From: Bosea sp. PAMC 26642
GTDB lineage: Bacteria > Pseudomonadota > Alphaproteobacteria > Rhizobiales > Beijerinckiaceae
Assembly (NCBI RefSeq): GCF_001562255.1
Contig: NZ_CP014301.1
Location: 3,844,001-3,908,000, forward strand
Direction of reading: 5' to 3'
Length of the DNA stretch: 64,000 nt
The notes beneath the pieces are model-generated. The model saw nothing but the letters and a program-made list of their open reading frames with translations, made no database searches and was not told the origin of the DNA. Positions within the stretch are counted from its first letter, which is position 1. Each line of letters begins with the position of its first letter. Shown piece by piece: positions 1 through 7,378 of the stretch. The position numbers and the translations under genes are program-made.

Positions 1-791
1 GCGAAGGCAAGCGCGATCAGCAACACCCACCACAGGATGACGACGATGCCGTTGCGGATATGGCCGAGGTCGCGCAGGACGAGCTTGAAATGCTCGCGTC
101 CGAGGGCCCCACGAAGAACCTCGCCGGTCGCTCCGGAATAGCCGGACCTGAACCGCTTCCACATCAGGCGGTAGCCATCCATCGCATGGCCGTAGTGTTT
201 CACCGCTGGAACGTCGATCCGCGCGAGCTTCCAGCCGCGGGCGCGCAGCCGCGCGCCGAGGTCGAACTCCTCGAAGGCGTGGAGATTCCGATCCGCGAAA
301 TATCCGGCCTCCCGGATGGCCGAAGCTCGGTAGAGGCCGCCACAATCCAGTCTGTCGACAGTGCCGGGCAGCCAGTTGGCTTCGCGCCGAACGCTCTCGG
401 CGCGGATCTGGAACTCCTGGGCCTGCGTGTGCATCTCCTGGACATGGCCGCCGACGCCCGCGACATCGGGATTGGCTTCGATGAATGCGATCGCGGCCGG
501 GAGAAACCCGGGCTCGATGACCATGTCGCCGTCCAGCAGATAGAAATATTCGCCTTGCGCATGTTGGAAGGCGAGCTGCGCACCGGCTCCACAGGAACGT
601 TCGTTCGGATCGGCGAGCTGGACGATCCGGACCGGATACCGGCCGGCGATTTCGATCGTCCGATCGACCGACCCGCTATCGGCCAGGATCACCTCGCCGC
701 CCACGGCACCTGCGGCCTCGACGGCGCTGCCCAATGCCGCCGCGATATGCCTCTCTTCGTTGAGCGCCTTGATGCCGATCGTCAGTTTCAT
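1..791 (-). CDS. Family 2 glycosyltransferase, C-terminus cut by window edge
   Basis: Reading leftward from an ATG at 791, the frame stays open to the window edge, so the C-terminus is missing. The N-terminus (MKLTIGIKALNEERHI) is the usual start of a GT2 (GT-A fold) enzyme. An L-A-D-S-G-S-V-D stretch near residue 35 and a Y-L-L-D-G-D-M-V stretch near residue 75 supply the nucleotide-binding aspartate and the DXD metal motif. The visible C-terminal part (V-V-I-L-W-W-V-L-L-I-A-L-A) is hydrophobic and suggests membrane anchoring. It should transfer a sugar from a nucleotide-sugar onto a lipid-linked intermediate. Its start overlaps the stop of the flippase gene (ATGA), so the two are translationally coupled within a polysaccharide locus. 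Donor and acceptor sugars cannot be read from the sequence. Confidence 0.85.
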   Translation of the reverse strand, partial: MKLTIGIKALNEERHIAAALGSAVEAAGAVGGEVILADSGSVDRTIEIAGRYPVRIVQLADPNERSCGAGAQLAFQHAQGEYFYLLDGDMVIEPGFLPAAIAFIEANPDVAGVGGHVQEMHTQAQEFQIRAESVRREANWLPGTVDRLDCGGLYRASAIREAGYFADRNLHAFEEFDLGARLRARGWKLARIDVPAVKHYGHAMDGYRLMWKRFRSGYSGATGEVLRGALGREHFKLVLRDLGHIRNGIVVILWWVLLIALAF

Positions 792-2167
792 GGTCCAGCT
801 TCGACTTTCCCACCTTCGCCTGCCGCGCCGGCAGCAAGCTCTTCATCACCCATCGCCGGGGACGCTGCCCTGGCCGCTTCCGTCAGCATTCGTATGCGCC
901 AATGCCTGGTCTGTCGCCAGATCCAGACCGCAAATACGGCCTCGCCGATCAGAACGCCAGCGATCGACCAGAGCGGGCCCTTCGCGAGCAGGAGCAGGGT
1001 CACGGCGGGAAGCGAAGCGAAGGCCGAGACCACGCTCGCCCAGGCCAGCGGCCGGAAGACGCCGGCAGCCTGCAGCAAGGTGCTTTCCGGCATACGAAGA
1101 AGCCGCACGAAGGCGACCGCCATCCACAGGGCGGCGCCGGTCGCGATGTAGCTCAGCTCATAGCGCGCCGGAAACAGCACATGCGGCGCCAGGATCAGGA
1201 TCGCCGTGCCGAGTGCCGCGCTCGCCACCCATACCGCGACGAGCACCGCGCGGAAGACGATCAATGCGCGCAAGGCGAGATCGAGCCGACCTTTTGCGAG
1301 CTGCCGGGCCATCTGAGGCCGCTCGAATTCGGACAGGGCATTCATCACAACGCCGATCGGCCGGATGAGCAGGGCGCTGGCCGCGAGCGTCGCGAAGGCG
1401 GCAGGCCCGGCAAACAGCGTCACGATATAGGCATGGGCATTCCCGGTGGCCTCGGTACTGACGACCCCGGCCAGCGACCAGCGCGCATGTTGCGTCCAGA
1501 CGTCCCGATATCGCGGCGCGTCCTTCCAGGACAGGTGGACGAACTGGCGCGCAAGAAACCGGCGCCCGAACGGCAAGAGTGCCACGACGGTGCTCGCAAG
1601 CAGCGCGGCGCAGGGGGCGGTCACCGTCTCGCTACGCCAGACCATCATCAGCCCGATCGCTGCGAACAAGGCGACCGTGTAGACGATATCCGACGTCACC
1701 GTCTGCAGAGGCGCACCCATCGCATAGGCGTAGGCACGGGCGAACCAGCGCAACAGGGCGAATGCCACATAGGCTGCAAACAAAGCTGCCGCGATCGATT
1801 CAAGTCCGACGGCGGCACCGATAAGCCAGAACAGCCCGAAGGCGAGCGTTCCAAGCAGCAGGTTCATCGCGAAGAACGCATTCGCCATGCTCTCGCGGCG
1901 CTGCGTGTCGGGCTCGGTCAGCACGATCGGCAGGGGCGCACAGAACAAGGCGCTCCAAAGCCCCAGGCTGAACTGGAAGGTGACGAGCAGGAAGGAAAAT
2001 GCGCCGAACGAGGCAGGCGTCAGCGCATGAAGCATCTGGAGCGCCAGAACGAACTGGGCCGCGGCAGAGCCCACCGGGCCGACGACGGCCATGCCGTAGC
2101 GCAAAAACCTGCCGAAGCGGGCCTGTGCCGGAGCGGATCGATGGTCTTGCTGTGCTGGACCGCTCAT
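788..2167 (-). CDS. Polysaccharide flippase-like membrane protein (Wzx/PST type)
   Basis: This 459-residue protein is almost wholly hydrophobic, with about 12 predicted membrane segments. It has the look of the oligosaccharide flippase (MATE/PST, Wzx-like) superfamily, for example the early T-P-A-S-F-G-A-F-S-F-L motif typical of the first two helices. Such proteins move undecaprenyl-linked repeat units across the inner membrane. It sits between a GT4 enzyme upstream and a GT2 enzyme downstream, whose ATG overlaps its stop. The Wzz- and Wzy-like genes a few kb away complete a Wzx/Wzy-dependent pathway. Assignment rests on topology and context, because this family has little conserved sequence. 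The start at 2167 has no strong ribosome-binding site. Confidence 0.75.
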   Translation of the reverse strand: MSGPAQQDHRSAPAQARFGRFLRYGMAVVGPVGSAAAQFVLALQMLHALTPASFGAFSFLLVTFQFSLGLWSALFCAPLPIVLTEPDTQRRESMANAFFAMNLLLGTLAFGLFWLIGAAVGLESIAAALFAAYVAFALLRWFARAYAYAMGAPLQTVTSDIVYTVALFAAIGLMMVWRSETVTAPCAALLASTVVALLPFGRRFLARQFVHLSWKDAPRYRDVWTQHARWSLAGVVSTEATGNAHAYIVTLFAGPAAFATLAASALLIRPIGVVMNALSEFERPQMARQLAKGRLDLALRALIVFRAVLVAVWVASAALGTAILILAPHVLFPARYELSYIATGAALWMAVAFVRLLRMPESTLLQAAGVFRPLAWASVVSAFASLPAVTLLLLAKGPLWSIAGVLIGEAVFAVWIWRQTRHWRIRMLTEAARAASPAMGDEELAAGAAGEGGKVEAGP

Positions 2168-2326
2168 GAGGTGGCTCGCCGCTCCGAAGATGTCGAGAGG
2201 ATCGACTGGCCTGCAGATCCTTCGACGATGCCGGTACTCCCTATCAGGCGGCAGGCGCCCATGTCAGCTTCGTCTTCGCGGTGCGGCAGGCCGTGTCGGA
2301 GGGAGAAAAGCCGTTCCGGCGGCGCT

Positions 2327-3445
2327 TCATTCTCGGCCGACGACGCGACCGTAAGCCGCCATCATCCTGTCGAATGTGGCCGTCGAGGCCAGATGGCCGG
2401 CCTTGGCGGTCCAGGAATCGTATTGGGCATCGTCTTCCAGGAGCGATCGGATGGCGTTCGCGAGCCCGACCTCATCATGAGGATCGACCACGATGCCGCA
2501 GAGCTGTCCATCCTCACTCGTCACGCCTTCGACCTGAACCGGCACGCTCGACACGACCAAGGGAAGGCGCAAGACCGCAGCCTCGATGAGCGCAAGGCTG
2601 TGTCCCTCGAAAAGGCTCGGCTGGACGAAGACGTCGCCGCCGGCAAGGACTGACAAGGTCTCTTCCCGCGGCAGTTGACCCAGGAACACCATGCGATCCG
2701 TCACGCCGAGGTTGGCGGCGAGCTCCTTGAGCTCGATCTCGTCGGGGCCGGAGCCGACGATATAGGCTATGGCATCGGGCAGGAGAGCCATCGCCCGGAT
2801 CAGCACGGGATAGTTCTTCTGCGCGGCAAGGCGTCCCGTCGCGACGAGCTTGTGACGCGGGCTCGCCGGTTTGCGCGTCGAGGCAAGCGCGGCAAGGCGT
2901 GCTTCGATCCGAGGCGGGAGCGCGTTGTGGATGGTGCGCCGCTTGGCCCTGTAACCGGCCGATTTTCCGTCCAGGGACCTGCTGACGGTGTCCGAGACGC
3001 TGACGATGGTCTGAACGTTGGCGAGACGGCCGATGATGCCGTCCGCCGCGTTTAGCAGCCGATTATATGTCATGACCGGGGTATGGTGCGAGATAACGCA
3101 GCGCGTCTTCACGCCGGCAAGCTTCGCAGCCAAAGGCACGATCACATTGGCCGCGGGCATGGCGGTCAGCACGAAATCCGGCCGCTCCTTGCGGAAAAAA
3201 CGAACCAATGCCGCGAGGAGCTGCATCCGCCCGGCAATCGAGGTCGGGCGCCTGGGGACAATATGGGTCCAGGGCAACTTCGCCGGGGCTTCCACCATTT
3301 TGCCCTGGAACGGGTACAGGGCGCACAACTTGGCGCTGAACCCCAGTTCGCTGAAACCCTCGGCAATATTAGCCCATATCTCCTGTGCGCCGCCAGGAGA
3401 TGAATGCGATACCATGAAGACGATAGATGAAGTACTGTCGGTCAT
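2327..3445 (-). CDS. Family 4 glycosyltransferase (GT-B fold)
   Basis: The 372-residue product has the two-Rossmann layout of GT4 enzymes. The N-terminal glycine-rich acceptor loop reads S-S-P-G-G-A-Q-E-I-W near residue 15. The C-terminal half has R-L-A-A-Q-K-N-Y and the EX7E donor-site motif (F-E-G-H-S-L-A-L-I-E-A). Retaining enzymes of this family add hexoses during exopolysaccharide or LPS assembly. It is the first gene leftward from the AT-rich divergent control region and precedes the flippase by 159 bp. A weak GAAGA lies just before the ATG. Sugar specificity is unknown. Confidence 0.85.
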   Translation of the reverse strand: MTDSTSSIVFMVSHSSPGGAQEIWANIAEGFSELGFSAKLCALYPFQGKMVEAPAKLPWTHIVPRRPTSIAGRMQLLAALVRFFRKERPDFVLTAMPAANVIVPLAAKLAGVKTRCVISHHTPVMTYNRLLNAADGIIGRLANVQTIVSVSDTVSRSLDGKSAGYRAKRRTIHNALPPRIEARLAALASTRKPASPRHKLVATGRLAAQKNYPVLIRAMALLPDAIAYIVGSGPDEIELKELAANLGVTDRMVFLGQLPREETLSVLAGGDVFVQPSLFEGHSLALIEAAVLRLPLVVSSVPVQVEGVTSEDGQLCGIVVDPHDEVGLANAIRSLLEDDAQYDSWTAKAGHLASTATFDRMMAAYGRVVGRE

Positions 3446-3874
3446 TCTTCGATCTGAAAATATATGATGATACTAGCGCTCATATCTACTGCCCGCTTCG
3501 CGCGGTCTCTTTTGGAGAAAATGGTGCCTTGCAGGCTGCCATTCTCGATCTAATTTGTCCAGAGGCTCACCCTTTACTCACGGGGAGGCATATACATCGA
3601 TCTATGGTCGTCCCTTCGAAAGGCTCTGTTAGACAGAGCCGGGAAAATGGCGTGATGGAGCGCGTCCCGTCGCTGGCCGTCCGTTCCGACATCGCCTGCG
3701 CGGGCTTCAGATCGTCCATTCGCGCTCGACCTGCCGTTTCAATCGGGAAAACGCCTGTCCCGAAAACCATGAAGAATTCGGTAACCACGAAGGGTCTGCG
3801 ACGTTGAACCGCACTCGCATGTGACGGGCGGTGCGCGCTGTCAGGACAATCGATGCTCGTCGGGCAAAGCGTCA

Positions 3875-3892
3875 GATTTCAGTATTGAAATC
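3875..3892. promoter_or_regulatory. Inverted repeat in divergent region (operator candidate)
   Basis: GATTTCA-GTAT-TGAAATC is a perfect 7-bp inverted repeat with a 4-nt centre. It lies about 430 bp from the GT4 start and 330 bp from the Wzz-like start. It could be a binding site for a dimeric regulator. No U-tract follows, so a terminator is less likely. Confidence 0.35.
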
Positions 3893-4019
3893 ATATGGAA
3901 TCCAAATTCGGCAACTTTGCTTTCGTCTTCTGGCACCCGCCGTGGTTAAAATCCGACGGATTCGTCCGAAATTTCCAATACCCTCGAATATTAATCTAAT
4001 TAATCAATTTAAAAATCAC

Positions 4020-4046
4020 ATATATTTTGAAAACTGCTAAATATAT
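4020..4046. promoter_or_regulatory. AT-rich inverted repeat upstream of the Wzz-like gene
   Basis: ATATATTT and AAATATAT form perfect 8-bp arms separated by 11 nt, one helical turn between arm edges. The site is about 180 bp upstream of the Wzz-like start. Its spacing suits a protein operator better than an RNA hairpin. Confidence 0.35.
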
Positions 4047-4224
4047 TGGCTATACTTCAATATACATCAGGATTCCAACCGGCCTTGGCCGACATTCGCC
4101 GGGGGTTTCCTTTACAGTTCGAGGTGGTTTGCGATACGGTGCGTTCGTCGTCGAAATGGCGTGATTTCCAGTTCGATCATGAGCTTGGCGATCGGCGCAT
4201 CAATCCGGGATCTGCGAGTCAAGA

Positions 4225-5715
4225 ATGCCCCGTTTCAGAGCCTTGGATCCCTCGCTAGGGACCGTCGTCGGTGCTGCCTGGAAGCATAAGGCGGCTTTTT
4301 CAAGCACTCTGGTCTGTGGTCTCGCGCTCTTCATCGTCGCGTATTTTCTGATTCCGCCCGTCTACGAATCGTCGACGTCGCTGCTGGTCGGCCAAGCGGG
4401 AACCGATCGATTGGCCACTGCGAGGGCGCCGGCGGAAACGATGATTTCGCTCGCGCGTATTGCGGAGAGCGAGGAGGTCATTCGACCGGCAATCGAGCGG
4501 GTCGGCCTCGAGAAACTCCAGATCGCCGAGTCTTCGGGGCTGCTGAAGGGGGTCGGAGGCAAGATCCGGGCTCTCGTTCGGGGCGAAGAGGCGAATGACG
4601 GGCCGATCATCTCGGATATGGACAAGGCGGCGGCGCAGCTGAGCAAATCGGTCTCGGTGCGGACCGAACCTAATTCCGAAGTTCTCAAGATCGTGTTTCG
4701 CCATCGCGATCCGGTGGTCTCGGCGCAGTTCGCCAACGCCCTTGCCCAGTCCTTCATCGAGCGTCAGATCAAGCTGCTCGATCGGCCGGGCGCGGTCGAC
4801 TTCTTTCGGGTCCAGACGAGCCGCTTCGACGCGGAGGTCGAGCGCCAGTCGGCATTGTTTCATACGTTCGTGACCAAGCAGATGACCTATTCGGTCGACG
4901 ATCAGCGGACGCTGCTGCTGCGGCGTTCGAGCGAACTCGCCGCAGCGTTGAGTGCGACGCGCGGCCAGCTAGCCGAAAAACAGGGTCAGGCCGCGGCTCT
5001 GACCGCCCAATTGCGGCTGCTGAAGCCCGTCACGCAGTCACCCTTCGTCTCTACCCTCGTCGATAGCCTCGGGGGCAAGGCTCTTGTCGGACCGGTTCCG
5101 AGAAGCCCATCGCGCGGGGGGTCGATCGAAGGCGAGCCGCCCTTGCTGATGATCAAGGTCTATCAGGACGGCATTGCCGCCCTTTTCAAGCTGAACTCCG
5201 ATCTAGCCGGCATCAGGGACATGCAAACCCAGCAGGAGGCCGAGGTTGCCAAGATCAATGGTGAACTCGCCGCACTTGCCGCGAGCCAGACCGAGTTCGA
5301 GCGCTTGAAGCGGGATGTCGCATTGGCGACATACAACGCCGAAATTTACGCCAAGCGAACAGTCGAAGAGCAGATCGAATCTGATCTGAGGTCGGCGAAG
5401 CTGTCCAATGTGCGCGTCATCCAGGGATCGCTCGTGCCCCTGCAGGCGGTGTTCCCCAACGGGCCCATCTTTGCCGCTCTTGGACTTGTGTTCGGCACGA
5501 TCCTCGGTCTCGCCGTGACGCTCCTGATCGAGAGCCTGAGCGCGGACTCCACCGCTCCGCTGGTGGAGCGCCGCTCCCAAAGCGCGACGCCTGCGCCTGT
5601 TGCCAACGACCAGCCGGCCGGCGCACGACCCGTCCTGCATCGGCCCTCGCTCGTGGCATCCATGGCGGTGGCGCGCGACAGAGGGCCGGGTCAGGTATCG
5701 TCGCGGCAGGCCTAG
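4225..5715 (+). CDS. Wzz/GumC-type polysaccharide co-polymerase
   Basis: The 496-residue protein has the classic Wzz/GumC layout. There is a cytoplasmic N-terminus, a membrane segment at about residues 25-45 followed by I-P-P-V-Y-E-S-S, and a large periplasmic region rich in coiled coil (about 180-390). A second membrane segment lies near 415-440. Such proteins set chain length and couple polymerase to export in the inner membrane. No tyrosine-kinase (BY-kinase) domain follows the second membrane segment, only a short Pro/Ala-rich tail, so a separate kinase would be needed if the system uses one. It is the first rightward gene from the AT-rich region, with the Wzy-like gene 143 bp downstream. 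Confidence 0.85.
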   Translation: MPRFRALDPSLGTVVGAAWKHKAAFSSTLVCGLALFIVAYFLIPPVYESSTSLLVGQAGTDRLATARAPAETMISLARIAESEEVIRPAIERVGLEKLQIAESSGLLKGVGGKIRALVRGEEANDGPIISDMDKAAAQLSKSVSVRTEPNSEVLKIVFRHRDPVVSAQFANALAQSFIERQIKLLDRPGAVDFFRVQTSRFDAEVERQSALFHTFVTKQMTYSVDDQRTLLLRRSSELAAALSATRGQLAEKQGQAAALTAQLRLLKPVTQSPFVSTLVDSLGGKALVGPVPRSPSRGGSIEGEPPLLMIKVYQDGIAALFKLNSDLAGIRDMQTQQEAEVAKINGELAALAASQTEFERLKRDVALATYNAEIYAKRTVEEQIESDLRSAKLSNVRVIQGSLVPLQAVFPNGPIFAALGLVFGTILGLAVTLLIESLSADSTAPLVERRSQSATPAPVANDQPAGARPVLHRPSLVASMAVARDRGPGQVSSRQA

Positions 5716-5858
5716 TCCAACTTCGCTGCCCGCGAAGTAGCGGAAAGTGCCATCGAGGAAGCAGGCGATCCCGCGATGGAGACATGCGATGATACCGGCA
5801 TGACGGGTCACGGTTCGCTTCACGCGGCGAAGCGCCTCCGCCCTACCGGGCCGGTGTC

Positions 5859-7142
5859 ATGAACCAACGCGCCGATATCAGTTCGGCGAGCCGTCCGGAG
5901 TGGCTGCCGCGCGTTGGCTTGTTTGGAGCCGCCTTCGCGGTCACGGCGGCCATGGTCGTCACGGCTCCCCTGGTGACGGTGTCCACAGGAGCGCCACTGA
6001 CCGGAGGCGGGAATTCGGCGCGGCAGTTGGGATATCTCTCGGCCTTCCTCGTCATGCTCTATGCAGCGGGCGGCTTTCACGACTTCAGGAAGCTCCGGAT
6101 GCTTCCGCTGGGTCTCGGCCTCGTCCTGCTATGGTGCTGGGCGAGCGTGTTCTGGGCCGTCGATCCGAGCATCGCGGTCCGCCGGTTGACGCTGACGACC
6201 CTGATCATATGCGGAGTGTTCATTGCCGCCAGGGGCATGGATGCGGCGCAGATCTTCAAATATCTGCGGCTTATTCTCGTCGCGACGCTGGTGGCCAATT
6301 ACCTGGCGGTCGCCCTGTTTCCGCAGATCGGCGTGCACCAGTTCGAGCCCGGCGGCGATCCGAGTCTGATCGGCGGCTGGCGCGGCGTGTTTCCGGAGAA
6401 GAACGCCACCGGAGCGGTCTGCGCCATCACGATCATCCTCTTCCTGTTCGACACCAGGAACGTGTCGGCCAAGCTGAGCCTCGTCATCATCGCCGCGACA
6501 GCTTTTTTCCTGGTGCAGACCGGTTCGAAGACCTCGCTCGGCCTGGTCGGGCTGTCCCTCCTCGTCGGGTGGGGTTACCGCGGGTACAACCGGCGCTATT
6601 GGGCCGTGACGATCTTCTTGATCGTCCTGATCGCCTTCGCAGCCTTCGCCTACGCGACCTTCCACTGGGAAGAGTTGATCGCTCCGCTCCGTCGCGAGGA
6701 TACCCTGACCGGACGGTCGCAGATATGGCTCGTCATGGGCGCCTATATTTCTGACAACTGGCTCCTCGGTTCGGGCTATGGCGCGTTCTGGAACGTCGGA
6801 GAGGACAGCCCGGTCTATCGCTATATTAAGAGCGGAAGCTGGCTTGCCCTGGTCGCGAGCGGACATAACGGCTATCTCGACATCGCGGCGCAGATCGGCC
6901 TGCCCGGCGCGATAGCCGTATCCTATGTCCTGGTCGTCCAGCCCCTGTTCTCGTTGCTGGCCAATCAGACTGTTTCGAAGGAGCGTGGATCGCTTCTCAT
7001 CGCGTCGCTGATCTTCTGCGCCTGCCATAATTTGACGGAATCGACCATTCTCGACAGGGATTCGTTCCTGCAGTTCTACCTCGTCTTGACCGTCGCCCTG
7101 ATCGGCATGACGAAAGCGAGCGACGAGATGCCCGCGGCCTGA
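5859..7142 (+). CDS. O-antigen ligase/polymerase family membrane protein (Wzy/WaaL)
   Basis: This 427-residue protein has about 11 hydrophobic segments and one large periplasmic loop. The loop region R-R-E-D-T-L-T-G-R-S-Q-I-W followed by N-W-L-L-G-S-G-Y-G is typical of the Wzy_C domain shared by O-antigen ligases and exopolysaccharide polymerases. Placement directly after a Wzz-like gene favours the polymerase role, joining repeat units on the periplasmic side of the inner membrane. A ligase function cannot be excluded from sequence. The ATG is preceded by only a weak ribosome-binding site. Confidence 0.8.
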   Translation: MNQRADISSASRPEWLPRVGLFGAAFAVTAAMVVTAPLVTVSTGAPLTGGGNSARQLGYLSAFLVMLYAAGGFHDFRKLRMLPLGLGLVLLWCWASVFWAVDPSIAVRRLTLTTLIICGVFIAARGMDAAQIFKYLRLILVATLVANYLAVALFPQIGVHQFEPGGDPSLIGGWRGVFPEKNATGAVCAITIILFLFDTRNVSAKLSLVIIAATAFFLVQTGSKTSLGLVGLSLLVGWGYRGYNRRYWAVTIFLIVLIAFAAFAYATFHWEELIAPLRREDTLTGRSQIWLVMGAYISDNWLLGSGYGAFWNVGEDSPVYRYIKSGSWLALVASGHNGYLDIAAQIGLPGAIAVSYVLVVQPLFSLLANQTVSKERGSLLIASLIFCACHNLTESTILDRDSFLQFYLVLTVALIGMTKASDEMPAA

Positions 7143-7265
7143 GCCGCTTGAGCTCGCGACTCGCCGCAAGCAGATCCCCCGTCCCTGCCGCCTTGCCTAC
7201 CCGCGCGCCGGATTGCCCAGCGCCTGTGCGTCGCTGCCCATCAAACCGGCAAGCGCCCGCAACAA

Positions 7266-7288
7266 CCACCTTCTCTAACGTAAGGTGG
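7266..7288. promoter_or_regulatory. Inverted repeat before the RTX-glycosidase gene
   Basis: CCACCTT and AAGGTGG are perfect 7-bp arms around a 9-nt loop, 91 bp before the chosen start of the RTX gene. A second small repeat (GGTA...TACC) follows within 20 bp. This could be an operator or a weak terminator for the Wzy-like gene. No T-run is present. Confidence 0.3.
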
Positions 7289-7378
7289 CAAGGTAGCGTT
7301 TACCAAGACTTCACATTAGCGGCTCATACCATCAGTTCGGTCAGGAGGATGACTCGATCTTCGGGGGGAATACAGCGC

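Larger units (their letters stand above)
3446..4224. promoter_or_regulatory. AT-rich divergent control region of the polysaccharide locus
   Basis: No convincing gene is present in this 779-bp gap between the leftward GT4 gene and the rightward Wzz-like gene. The stretch from about 3,860 to 4,075 is strikingly AT-rich against GC-rich surroundings, with runs such as AATATTAATCTAATTAATC. It contains two perfect inverted repeats, listed separately. In Rhizobiales, exopolysaccharide promoters are often controlled from AT-rich targets by Ros/MucR zinc-finger proteins. That regulator is an inference here. The short open frames in the region have biased, unconvincing composition. Confidence 0.55.

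Noticed and set aside
902..2653. A 583-codon open frame on the plus strand opposite the flippase and GT4 genes
   Set aside because: It is antisense to two well-supported genes, has no domain-like segments and a composition rich in Arg/Gly/Gln typical of GC-rich shadow frames.
3831..4258. Two short open frames (69 and 70 codons) in the AT-rich gap
   Set aside because: They have no ribosome-binding sites, no conserved features, and arise from low stop frequency in short frames.
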